From positions 48,673 to 112,672 of the forward strand of contig JANYKN010000160.1 of assembly GCA_025361565.1 (NCBI GenBank): 64,000 nt of DNA, given 5' to 3'. Position numbers and translations under genes: made by a program. Positions 38,300-46,666 of this stretch are shown piece by piece. Numbering within the stretch: position 1 is the first letter of the stretch; each line of letters begins with the position of its first letter. A model generated the notes under the pieces. That model had not been told where the DNA came from and did no database searches. It saw only the letters and a program-made list of their open reading frames with translations. The DNA comes from Bacteroidota bacterium (lineage in GTDB: Bacteria > Bacteroidota > Bacteroidia > Bacteroidales > NBLH01).

Positions 38300-39550
38300 T
38301 CAACTTGATGTTTTAACCATTTTATAAAGTTTATCTGATGGTCGGACTTTTACATCAATGGGAATTGAAATGGTCTGGCCTTTTTCTGCTATATCAGATG
38401 TTTTCAGATCAATGCGTATTTCTTTAACAGTCGTTTCTATTACGCCTGTAGTTGGTCCGGTTATTAATATTTCATCGCCAGGTTTTAAAGTGTCTGCCTG
38501 AATTAGAAATTCTGCTACTTTAAGGTTTTTAAAATAATTGGTGCCTTTACCAACATAGACTTTTGTTTTAGTGGCTTTTGAACCATATTCTTTGCTCCAC
38601 TCGCCCATTTTGCGACCTAGGTAATATCCATCCCAAAAACCTCGATTAAATGTAGATTCAAGGCGAGTCTCCCAAAGTTTAACTTTTTCCGACGAGTAAC
38701 TTCCGTCGATATAGGCTTTAACTGCTTCGTCATAACATGATGTTACTGTTTTTACATATTCAGGTGGACGAGCACGACCTTCAATCTTAAGAACTTTAAC
38801 TCCAGAATCTATTATTTTGTCGATAAAACCGATAGTGCATAAATCTTTAGGCGACATAATATATTCGTTATCAATTTCTAGTTGATATCCACTTTCTTTT
38901 TCAGTTACAGTATATGCTTTTCGACAGGTTTGTAAGCATGCACCTCTGTTTGCGGAAGAATTTTGCTCATGTAGACTCAAATAACATTTGCCAGAAACTG
39001 CCATACATAATGCGCCATGTGCAAATATTTCTACCCGAATAAGTTCGCCTTTCGGCCCTTTTATTTGTTCCTTTTCAATGGTTTCGGTAATATATTTTAC
39101 TTGTTTTAAGCTTAACTCTCTTGCCGTTACCACAACATCTGCAAAATGGGAATAAAATTTCACACTTTCAGCATTACTTATATTCACTTGTGTAGAAATG
39201 TGAACTTCAACACCTTTTGAAGATGCATAATTGATAACAGCTTGATCTGCAGCAATTACAGCAGTGATGCCACTTTCTTTTGCTGTATCAATAATCTGCT
39301 TCATTAAATTGATATCGTGATCGTATAAAATAGTATTGACTGTTAGGTAGGTCTTAATTGCATTATTCTGTGCTATTGTAACAATATTTTTTAAATCTTC
39401 GAGGGTAAAATTATTGCTCGATTTTGCACGCATATTTAATTGTTCAATACCAAAATACACTGAGTCAGCTCCTCCCTGAATAGCGGCCATCAAGGATTCA
39501 TATGATCCAACAGGTGCCATTATTTCTATATCTTGTCTTTTAATTTTCAT
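38300..39550 (-). CDS. U32 family protein (TrhP/YegQ-like)
   Basis: The protein begins near IEIMAPVGSYESLMAAIQGGADSVYFG, the U32 barrel start. I prefer the Met at 39550 because a -7-like element (39584-39577, minus TAATTTTG) would make the upstream Met leaderless. The U32 cysteine set is present: ALCM, GKCYLS, RGACLQTC. In relatives (UbiU/UbiV, TrhP) such Cys bind a [4Fe-4S] cluster. A C-terminal beta-barrel follows about residue 330. U32 proteins were once called collagenases, but the studied members make prephenate-dependent tRNA 5-hydroxyuridine (TrhP) or hydroxylate quinones. The TrhP assignment is by similarity. Confidence 0.85.
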   Translation of the reverse strand: MKIKRQDIEIMAPVGSYESLMAAIQGGADSVYFGIEQLNMRAKSSNNFTLEDLKNIVTIAQNNAIKTYLTVNTILYDHDINLMKQIIDTAKESGITAVIAADQAVINYASSKGVEVHISTQVNISNAESVKFYSHFADVVVTARELSLKQVKYITETIEKEQIKGPKGELIRVEIFAHGALCMAVSGKCYLSLHEQNSSANRGACLQTCRKAYTVTEKESGYQLEIDNEYIMSPKDLCTIGFIDKIIDSGVKVLKIEGRARPPEYVKTVTSCYDEAVKAYIDGSYSSEKVKLWETRLESTFNRGFWDGYYLGRKMGEWSKEYGSKATKTKVYVGKGTNYFKNLKVAEFLIQADTLKPGDEILITGPTTGVIETTVKEIRIDLKTSDIAEKGQTISIPIDVKVRPSDKLYKMVKTSS

Positions 39551-39724
39551 TTTAAGCTTCAAATTCATTTAAAATGCAAAATTAGGAAAAATTACGGACT
39601 TAGAGGTATTTTATTATTGAACTATCTGCAATAGTTCAATGAGGGAATTTTACTGTATACTATTTAACTTACTTAAAATGTTTATTTACTAATAAATATT
39701 CAATCTTTCAAGCATCTACACATT

Positions 39725-39755
39725 AAAAAGGAAAGATGATTAATCTCTCCTTTTT
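39725..39755 (-). terminator. terminator after the APC permease
   Basis: AAAAAGGA (39725-39732) pairs with TCCTTTTT (39748-39755), extended by AGAT/ATCT after one mismatch. The minus-strand arm ends in TTTTT. It lies about 90 bases past the permease stop. Confidence 0.6.
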
Positions 39756-39842
39756 ATAAATGTCAATAATGAATGTTTATTTAAAAGTACTTTATTTTAA
39801 AAGATATGAGAAGATCAATAATCAAAATAAATATATAGGACT

Positions 39843-41177
39843 CTATACTTCTACTTCTTTCGAAAATTTCTTTCCAATAAAATAGACTAATAATCCCACC
39901 AATGTACATCCCAGTCCAGCCATCGATTCGTGGGGTTTATAAATTAATCCATAAACCAATATCCATAAATTTATTATCATAAATAATACAGGAGTGAAGG
40001 GATAACCATAAGTTCTATATGGGCGCTCTGCATTGGGCTGTTTAATTCGATATACAATTACTCCAACAACGGTCATCATGGTAAATAAATTGAGTGTAAA
40101 CCCAATGAAGGTAATCATTTGATCAAAAGTTGAAGTCACTACATAAATTACGGATAACAGGCTTTGAACAATAATAGCCCTAGTTGGAACATCGTTTTTA
40201 TTTTTTCCGGCAAACCATTTAAAAAATGATAGATTTTCACCAATGGCACTTGTAACCCGAGGTCCGGCTAGAACCATTGAGCTTATAGATGAAACTAGCA
40301 AAAAGGAAATAACCAAACCCATGATGCTGCCGAATTCAGTACCCCAAATTTTAGCAGCGAATAGATATCCAACTTCCAATTGTCCAGCTAATTCAGCTAT
40401 TGGCACTGTTTTTAAGAATACAAAATTCAATAAAACATACATTCCTGAAACAACAAATGTTCCTATAAAAAGGCTTAGAGGAATATTTTTGGAAGGGTTT
40501 TTAATTTCACCCGCAAAATAGGCAGCAGCATTCCATCCCGAATAGGAATAAGATACAAAGTATAATGAAATAACAAATGCCGGGCTTAAAATATCTTTCC
40601 ATGCCATTTGAGTTGGCATAAAGCTAATATCCTGAACATTGCCATAAAATAAACCTGCTCCAATTAAAAAAAGTATTATTATTATTTTAAAAGTTGTGAA
40701 GAAATTTTGAAAAACAGCTCCAGCCCTTTTATTAATAGCGTGAAATACAGTGGTAATTGAAATAATGATAATTGCAAAAATACTTACCAAGGGAAAACCC
40801 TGTAGGACAGGAAAAATCTCAGCAAAATGGACACTTTTGGTCAAATAACTACTAAAGGCTATGGATGCGGCTGCAACAGGTGCAGCAAAACCGACCAAAA
40901 AAGAAATCCATCCAGCCAAAAATCCGACAGAAGGATGATAAATTTTAGATAAATAATAGTATTCACCACCTGATTTAGGCAAAGCAGCGCCAATTTCTGC
41001 GTAAACCAAAGCACCAAGCAATGAAGCCAAGCCTCCGATTAGCCACAAAACAATAATTGCAAATCCTGAATGAATGCCCAAAACCTGAAATCCAAGGCTT
41101 GTAAAAACCCCTGTACCAACCATGTTTGCAATTACAACAGAAACTGTTGTATACAGACCAAAACTCCGTTTTTCCAT
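39843..41177 (-). CDS. APC family amino acid permease
   Basis: The 444-residue integral membrane protein has about 12 hydrophobic segments and the APC start GLYTTVSVVIANMVGTGVFTS. The conserved GG(E)YYYL segment (ALPKSGGEYYYLSKIYHP) and SYSGWNAAAYFAGEIKNPSKNIP in TM6/loop place it with LAT/PotE-type transporters. It probably moves an amino acid or polyamine by symport or exchange; the substrate is unknown. It follows the X2 gene by 64 bases on the same strand and may be the last gene of the M23-LDT-Y2-X2 operon, or an unrelated neighbour. Confidence 0.93.
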   Translation of the reverse strand: MEKRSFGLYTTVSVVIANMVGTGVFTSLGFQVLGIHSGFAIIVLWLIGGLASLLGALVYAEIGAALPKSGGEYYYLSKIYHPSVGFLAGWISFLVGFAAPVAAASIAFSSYLTKSVHFAEIFPVLQGFPLVSIFAIIIISITTVFHAINKRAGAVFQNFFTTFKIIIILFLIGAGLFYGNVQDISFMPTQMAWKDILSPAFVISLYFVSYSYSGWNAAAYFAGEIKNPSKNIPLSLFIGTFVVSGMYVLLNFVFLKTVPIAELAGQLEVGYLFAAKIWGTEFGSIMGLVISFLLVSSISSMVLAGPRVTSAIGENLSFFKWFAGKNKNDVPTRAIIVQSLLSVIYVVTSTFDQMITFIGFTLNLFTMMTVVGVIVYRIKQPNAERPYRTYGYPFTPVLFMIINLWILVYGLIYKPHESMAGLGCTLVGLLVYFIGKKFSKEVEV

Positions 41178-41241
41178 AATAATTAATCTGTCCGTTAGCT
41201 TTTACCCTGGATTTTTAATTAGCTTTAATTAAATAATTTGA

Positions 41242-42441
41242 TTATTTTTTCTTTGCTATCATCAAATTCGATTGTTTAATCCGAACGCCATACCCATAAA
41301 TGAAATCCAGAGGTTTTATAGTTTTGTCAGTATCATAAACTTCTTTTAGATTGGGTTGAAAAAATCCTTTTTGAAAAGTTTTTAAAGTACGACTGTATTT
41401 ACCGTAGAAGCTAAGATTCCACTGGTTTTTATCAAAATATTTCAATGGAATTCCTGAATCGTCCTGAACAATATTTTTTGCATGAGTCAACGTAAATTCT
41501 CTCATATCTTTCATCCAGGCACAGAGATAAGAAGCTGCTTTGAATAAGGCGAAATCAATTTTAAACGAACCAAAGAATTTTAACAATTGTGGTGTTTTAG
41601 CCAGGCTTTCGTCTGCAACATCATGTGAAAAATAATATAGTTTTCTAATACGACCGTCATTTGGCTTCATATACTCAATCATTCCTCCAGAGATATAATT
41701 ATCTTTCGGATTGTCTTCGTCCACTTTACCTGAAATTGAATTAGCCAAATTACCGTTTGAATCAATTGTCACCTTTTGAATATTCAGGATTTGATAACCC
41801 CTTCTTACCATAAATATCGAAATTATTGGCATAATACCTTTCAATTCAGAAACACGACGTAGATCTCTACTCATTTCATTTGTCATGAAATAACCAAGTG
41901 GGGCAAGGGAATCAATAGCAATACTTACTGATTTATACATTGCTTTCAATTCGTCTTCATCGGCATTGGTAATACGGGGAATTCCTCCCACAGGTTCTAA
42001 ACCTAGCATTATAGTGGTAAATGCTTCAGGAAAAAGTGCATCTGCATTAATAAAATCAGGTCCACTAAACGGATAAAATAGAACCAATGAATCTCTCCGG
42101 ATGTCTTTGAGTTCTTTATCTGAAAAAACTCTCATTTTTGAAAGATTGCTGGTTTCCAATTTATTAAAAAAATCGCCTCTTGATTTTCGGTAGTCTTTGC
42201 AAATATTCAATGTATCTAATTTAGCTAAACTACTGCCTTGTGTTTGTTCCATTCCAGCAATAAGTCGGGCGATGTCATTGAAATATCTGTCGTACTTAGA
42301 TAAAATTTTTGCTTTTTCAATACTGTCTTGCTTTAACGAATCAATTTGTGCAGTTTTTTCTTGATTAGTGTTATTACACGAAAACAGAATTAAAACAGCA
42401 ATTAGGCTCAACATTGAGGTGAAAAGATTTAATTTTTTCAT
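41242..42441 (-). CDS. protein X2: lipoprotein of the FYPFSGPDF family
   Basis: The 399-residue protein has a lipobox (LILFSC, Cys22), unlike its paralogue X1, which has a cleaved signal. After a short coiled-coil-like linker the conserved part shares with X1 the blocks FYPFSGPDF, MLGLEPVG, GYFMTNEMSRD, ELKGIMPII, RKLYYFSHDVADE, FKAASYLC, VQDDSGIPLKYFD and RIKQSNLM. I recognise no characterised domain. Here X follows Y, while in the other copy X precedes Y. It lies 51 bases after Y2 in the peptidoglycan-enzyme operon, so a role at the envelope is likely. The biochemical activity is unknown. Confidence 0.85.
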   Translation of the reverse strand: MKKLNLFTSMLSLIAVLILFSCNNTNQEKTAQIDSLKQDSIEKAKILSKYDRYFNDIARLIAGMEQTQGSSLAKLDTLNICKDYRKSRGDFFNKLETSNLSKMRVFSDKELKDIRRDSLVLFYPFSGPDFINADALFPEAFTTIMLGLEPVGGIPRITNADEDELKAMYKSVSIAIDSLAPLGYFMTNEMSRDLRRVSELKGIMPIISIFMVRRGYQILNIQKVTIDSNGNLANSISGKVDEDNPKDNYISGGMIEYMKPNDGRIRKLYYFSHDVADESLAKTPQLLKFFGSFKIDFALFKAASYLCAWMKDMREFTLTHAKNIVQDDSGIPLKYFDKNQWNLSFYGKYSRTLKTFQKGFFQPNLKEVYDTDKTIKPLDFIYGYGVRIKQSNLMIAKKK

Positions 42442-42492
42442 TTGGAATCAAAATAATTAATGTTGTTAAATATTTAGGGTTAAAAAATCTGA

Positions 42493-44196
42493 TTATTTTT
42501 CGCCAAGACAATACATCAGTCCCGTTGTGTTTGAAACTACATAGATTCTGTTGTTCCAACAAATTGGTGATGCTTCGAAAGAAATGCCTTTCTTTTGGGC
42601 TAAAAGTTTAAATTTCAAGTCTTTATCATATTCAAATAAATATATGCCTTCATAGGTACAAGCTACAATTTTATTTCCAATGATTATTGGTGAAGAAATT
42701 GATGCTCCAACATATTGTTTGAATAATAATTTTGGTTTTGGATATAGAGTTACTCCATCTGGGCCTAACACTTTTTCACCAGATAAGGTTTTATGATCAA
42801 CTACATATAAGAAGCCGTCAATTGCCAGAAAAGCAGCAATGTGGGTATCGGTTTCATTAATATATTTGTCATTTACTGCTATTGAACCAATAATTCCACC
42901 TTCCCAGTATGCAAAATGCTTAGAACCTGTTGGGAAGTACCAAACTGCAGCATCCTTTTCAGGTTTTGAAGGATCAAGCTTAAAGACTCCACCATTACCT
43001 TTTATATATTCTTTTTCAACTGGAATTAATAAACAATTATCATCTGTCAAAGGAGCAGAACCTTCCATGTCGCATCCAATATAATAATCCCAGTCAATTG
43101 TTTTTGTTTTTAAATTGTAACCGTATACATGCCCGGAGCCGGAAATGATATAAATTTTGTTATTGAAAACAGTAGGGGACGACTCGGCAACTAAATTTCC
43201 TCCATGGGCTTTAATGTCAGCGTCTGTCCACATATCAGTTTCCTGATAAAGTTTAGGTTGAAAAATTCCATCTCGCATTTCTCCATTTTTGTAATTGGGA
43301 TCAAAAACCGTAAAAATTCCGTTTTCAAGACCAATATATGCAGTATCACCTATGGTAACAGCAGATCCATCAACATCTCTGCTTTCGCAAGGAGTTCGTT
43401 TACTGTTCATTTTCCAAAGTTCTTTGCCCGAATAATAAGAAATTCCTCTAAAGCTAGCAGCAATGCCTGCACTTCTACTTGTTCCTTCGCCTCTTCGGCT
43501 ACCTTGCATAATTACAACTTTATCATCTTTGTTTTCTGCTTTTTCATTTATCCAGATAGTTCCTGTGCCTTTAATAATATCGTCAAATTTATACTGCCAA
43601 ACTAATTTTCCATTTTTAGCATTAATTTTTTTTACATGATAATCAAAACAGCCCTGTATGATATATGTATCACTATCTTCCATTACAATTAGTGGCTGAC
43701 CTGTCCAACCAGCTCCAGTCCACACCCACATTTTTCCATAAGCATAACTTTTTCCGGCACCCAAATTTGTAGTCCAAATTTCATCAAGGCGGGATGGACA
43801 TTTGTCACCATAATAATTTCGTTGATCATTTCCTCTGAAAGTTCCTAAAGCAATACGTGTACCTTTTAATTCCTTTATTTTTTGTTTAGCAGAATCAATT
43901 TGCTCAGCATCAGGATATTGTTTTATAAATTGTTCATATTCTTTCAATGAATTTAATCCACAAATACTGTCAAATACCATTTTATTCCTAAGTTTTAATG
44001 CTTCCTTAGTCTGGCTTGAATTTGGGTTTTCATTAATAAATTTATTCAATTCGGAAATGGAGTTTGAATTTTTAATTTTATCAAATTGCTCTGCCGAAGC
44101 GTTATTGCAAGAATAGGAGTTAATTACAAATAGCACAACTGAAGTGATACCTAAAATTTGCAGTAAAAAAGGAATTCTTTTAAGTGTTCTTAACAT
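42493..44196 (-). CDS. protein Y2: lipoprotein with TPR-like helices and a PQQ/BamB-like propeller
   Basis: The 567-residue protein has a lipoprotein-type signal (INSYSC). About 75 residues with two helical TPR-like units follow (ISELNKFINENPNSSQTKEA and LKEYEQFIKQYPDAEQIDSA). The propeller matches Y1, starting TFRGNDQRNYYGDKCP and including GAGWTGQPL, YKFDDIIKGTGTIW, RDVDGSAVTIGDTAYIGLENG and the final blade RIYVVSNTTGLMYCLGEK. Y1 has no TPR-like part. The gene is 12 bases after the L,D-transpeptidase gene. A scaffold that links peptidoglycan enzymes to X2 is a reasonable guess, no more. Confidence 0.85.
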   Translation of the reverse strand: MLRTLKRIPFLLQILGITSVVLFVINSYSCNNASAEQFDKIKNSNSISELNKFINENPNSSQTKEALKLRNKMVFDSICGLNSLKEYEQFIKQYPDAEQIDSAKQKIKELKGTRIALGTFRGNDQRNYYGDKCPSRLDEIWTTNLGAGKSYAYGKMWVWTGAGWTGQPLIVMEDSDTYIIQGCFDYHVKKINAKNGKLVWQYKFDDIIKGTGTIWINEKAENKDDKVVIMQGSRRGEGTSRSAGIAASFRGISYYSGKELWKMNSKRTPCESRDVDGSAVTIGDTAYIGLENGIFTVFDPNYKNGEMRDGIFQPKLYQETDMWTDADIKAHGGNLVAESSPTVFNNKIYIISGSGHVYGYNLKTKTIDWDYYIGCDMEGSAPLTDDNCLLIPVEKEYIKGNGGVFKLDPSKPEKDAAVWYFPTGSKHFAYWEGGIIGSIAVNDKYINETDTHIAAFLAIDGFLYVVDHKTLSGEKVLGPDGVTLYPKPKLLFKQYVGASISSPIIIGNKIVACTYEGIYLFEYDKDLKFKLLAQKKGISFEASPICWNNRIYVVSNTTGLMYCLGEK

Positions 44197-44208
44197 GTTA
44201 AAATGATA

Positions 44209-45075
44209 TTAGTTTTTATATAAATATTTTCCTTTAGCGTCCACTGTATAATCAAATAAAACTTTATTTTTTTCAAAATATTGAAAGCCGTATTTCATAT
44301 TATCCCAATTTGTAATCCTCATTGTGTCTCCAGAATATTTTGAATTTTTCTTGAATTTTTCTGTATTCTCGTCAGTCATTCTAAATGGAAAATTATGTAC
44401 TGGAATATTTATTTGACCTTTTGATTTGGCTTCGGTTGCAAAAATATAAATTTCTTTTATATCGTCATCTGTAAAGGGTGTACAATAAGTTGAAAAACAC
44501 CCCCCGTGAATAGCGATATCCCCTCCTGTGCGGCCTCTTTTTTTATCAGATTCGTTAGGAAAGTTAGTTTCCATCCTTATGAAATATGGATTGTCAGGAT
44601 TAAATTTTACAATATAATAGAAACTTTCAGGGACAAGTAGATCAATTCCTCTGAGCGTATCAGGATTATTTGTCACACACAAATAATATGTTTTTATGAG
44701 TTTGAATTGCAAATTTGCAGTTCTATCTTTTGCCCACACTTCAAAAATTTGTTCTTGCTTAATTACTCTGAAAAGCACTTCCAGCGAATTGTAGTCAATT
44801 TTGTTATCAGATAATAATTTTCTTACAACTTTTTCCTTTTCTTGATAAGCAATTTGGGGATTTTTATTTTTAAGTTGTAATTTCTTAAAGGCTAAATCAT
44901 GTTTAATTGTATCTGGATTTGTTTTAACTGACAATTCAGTTGTTTTCTGAAAATGGTTGATAGTGTCATTGATGCTACTATTTTCATCGTTTTGAACGCT
45001 ACAAGAGCCTAATAGGCCTAAGGTGTATATAAAAAAAGCCCAAAAAATGGGCTTATCTTGTAAAAATATTTTCAT
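44209..45075 (-). CDS. YafK-type L,D-transpeptidase lipoprotein
   Basis: The 288-residue protein has a lipobox (LLGSC). The L,D-transpeptidase (YkuD-superfamily, YafK-like) core is seen in DIAIHGGCFSTYC, with His190 and the nucleophile candidate Cys198. Cys193 lies between them. TPFTDDDIKEIYIFA and the later INIPVHNFPFRMT also match YafK-like proteins. E. coli YafK (DpaA) cuts the link between Braun lipoprotein and peptidoglycan, while other members make 3-3 crosslinks, so the direction of the reaction here is open. It starts 5 bases after the M23 gene and is 12 bases before Y2, clearly one operon. Confidence 0.85.
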   Translation of the reverse strand: MKIFLQDKPIFWAFFIYTLGLLGSCSVQNDENSSINDTINHFQKTTELSVKTNPDTIKHDLAFKKLQLKNKNPQIAYQEKEKVVRKLLSDNKIDYNSLEVLFRVIKQEQIFEVWAKDRTANLQFKLIKTYYLCVTNNPDTLRGIDLLVPESFYYIVKFNPDNPYFIRMETNFPNESDKKRGRTGGDIAIHGGCFSTYCTPFTDDDIKEIYIFATEAKSKGQINIPVHNFPFRMTDENTEKFKKNSKYSGDTMRITNWDNMKYGFQYFEKNKVLFDYTVDAKGKYLYKN

Positions 45076-45080
45076 AAAGG

Positions 45081-46049
45081 TTATTCAAATATATGAGTAT
45101 TTGCGTCAGAAGACATTTTAATCATTTCATCATATTGTTCTTCTGTCATATCATTATAGAAATTGATTGGGTTAACTGGAGTTCCGTTAATTCTGACTTC
45201 ATAATGACAGTGTGGACAAGTTGATAAACCTGTACTTCCTACAAAACCAATTACATCACCCCTTTTTACCTTTTGTCCGGGACGCACATTTAATTTACTC
45301 ATATGGCCATAAATAGTCTGATAACCATATCCATGATTAATCCTAACACAGTTACCAAATCCACCTGCCCAATCTGCACGCAGAACAACTCCATCACCGG
45401 CTGCATGAATTTTTGTTCCATAAGGACATGTAAGGTCAATGCCTTCATGCATTCGTAAGTATCCTAAAATTGGATGCATTCTCCAACCAAAAGCTGATCC
45501 AAAACGGGTTAAGTCTTTAACTGCAATAGGCTGAATTGAAGGAATGCAAGCCATCATTTTCTCTTTATTCTTTACCAGTTCAATTACTTCATCAAAAGAT
45601 TTTGACTGTACTACCATCTGTTTAGAGAGAATGTCGAGTCTTTTTGCTGTGGAAGTCAATACTTCGGAATTTCCCATTCCTGCATATTTTTTATACCGAT
45701 CCACACCACCAAAACCTGCTTTACGCAATGATTCGGGAACAGGATTCGCCTGAAAAAATTTACGATAAATTTCGTCATCGCGTTTTTGAATTTCGTTTAA
45801 TGCATTCTCAGCATCAGCCATTTTTCGGTTCAGGTAGTCAAATTGCAGAAGAAGGTTTTGTTTTTTTTCTTCTTCTTGTTTTTCTTCAGGTGATTTAATA
45901 ACGAAGGATAGTGCCATATAAATTGCTATACCTAGTATAATCGATGTTGCAAATTTAGGTAAGCTTTTATAAATTAAGGCCTTAAAACTTATTTTAACCC
46001 TTTGATAACTTAATGTCTCGTGGTCAAAATGAAATTTGTATTTTCTCAT
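45081..46049 (-). CDS. membrane-anchored M23 metallopeptidase
   Basis: The 322-residue protein has one N-terminal membrane helix (about 35-52), a coiled coil (about 55-90) and a C-terminal LytM/M23 domain. Zinc ligands are His201 and Asp205 (MHEGIDL) and His282 (HCHYEV, with His280 also catalytic). GHMSKLNVRPGQKVKRGDVIG is the family core. All four key residues are present, so it should be an active endopeptidase that cuts peptidoglycan crossbridges in the periplasm. It is the first gene of the operon with the L,D-transpeptidase, Y2 and X2. Confidence 0.93.
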   Translation of the reverse strand: MRKYKFHFDHETLSYQRVKISFKALIYKSLPKFATSIILGIAIYMALSFVIKSPEEKQEEEKKQNLLLQFDYLNRKMADAENALNEIQKRDDEIYRKFFQANPVPESLRKAGFGGVDRYKKYAGMGNSEVLTSTAKRLDILSKQMVVQSKSFDEVIELVKNKEKMMACIPSIQPIAVKDLTRFGSAFGWRMHPILGYLRMHEGIDLTCPYGTKIHAAGDGVVLRADWAGGFGNCVRINHGYGYQTIYGHMSKLNVRPGQKVKRGDVIGFVGSTGLSTCPHCHYEVRINGTPVNPINFYNDMTEEQYDEMIKMSSDANTHIFE

Positions 46050-46100
46050 TTTTTTCTAATTTCATAGGGCTTTTCTTGAATATTCCCTATATTAATGCAG

Positions 46101-46130
46101 CAAATGTAACAATTAATTTTAATTGTGCAA
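46101..46130 (-). promoter_or_regulatory. promoter of the M23-LDT-Y2-X2 operon
   Basis: On the minus strand TTG (46130-46128), a 19-base spacer and TACATTTG (46108-46101) match the Bacteroidota consensus well. The ATG at 46049 would follow a leader of about 45 bases. Confidence 0.6.
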
Positions 46131-46600
46131 GCATTTTCAAAAGTATTTGACAATTATGCTGTACTTTTTATTTTGCTCTAGATTCAAACAATTGTTAATT
46201 GTTAAAATATGTGAAATATTAATTTGTTGATTATTAGTAATATACAAATATAAATATTGAATTATTAACCATTTTTACAGATTATCAACTATTTATCAAC
46301 ACAAAAGTTAAATTTTGACAATTTTTAGACCAAAGATCTTTAAATCACGTGCATTTTGATGAATAAATTAGATTGGAATTTGAAAAACATTAAAAATTTT
46401 ATAAGCATTAATATTTGGAATTTGCCCGACAGAAAAATTGAGTTTATATAATATTGATTCCTTATTAAGTTATGGATCATTGAAACGATAATTAGAATTA
46501 TCTAATTTCTTTGCATAAAAGTAGTTTTATCTTAAATGAATGGATACTTTTCGGGAAAATACAGATTGATTTTTCTGATTTATCAAAAAGATCTCAACTA

Positions 46601-46634
46601 TTGGCTAATTTTACTTGAAATTTAGATATTTTTG
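46601..46634 (+). promoter_or_regulatory. possible promoter of alaS
   Basis: TATTTTTG (46627-46634) is a good -7 element, 32 bases before the alaS ATG. The nearest upstream TTG (46601-46603) leaves a long 23-base spacer. Confidence 0.35.
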
Positions 46635-46666
46635 AAAACTTTTTTGCATCTATAAATATTATTACA

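Larger units (their letters stand above)
46050..46666. other. 617-base AT-rich divergent intergenic region
   Basis: This region lies between the M23 operon and alaS. It contains a promoter for each side (46101-46130 and 46601-46634). I see no small gene, tRNA or hairpin of note. Two TTATCAAC words (46284-46298 area) resemble degenerate DnaA boxes but are too few to mean an origin. Confidence 0.6.

Noticed and set aside
43204..43605. 133-codon plus-strand frame rich in Ser and Phe
   Set aside because: It is antisense to the conserved Y2 propeller.
45081..46049. Unusual cysteines near the M23 active site (TCPYG, STCPHCHYEV)
   Set aside because: Similar Cys substitutions at these places occur, to my memory, in other Bacteroidota M23 proteins, and all zinc ligands are intact.
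46270..46300. Two TTATCAAC words resembling DnaA boxes in a long AT-rich intergenic region
   Set aside because: Neither matches the TTATCCACA consensus exactly, there is no cluster, and no dnaA, gidA or parAB is nearby. Not enough for an origin.
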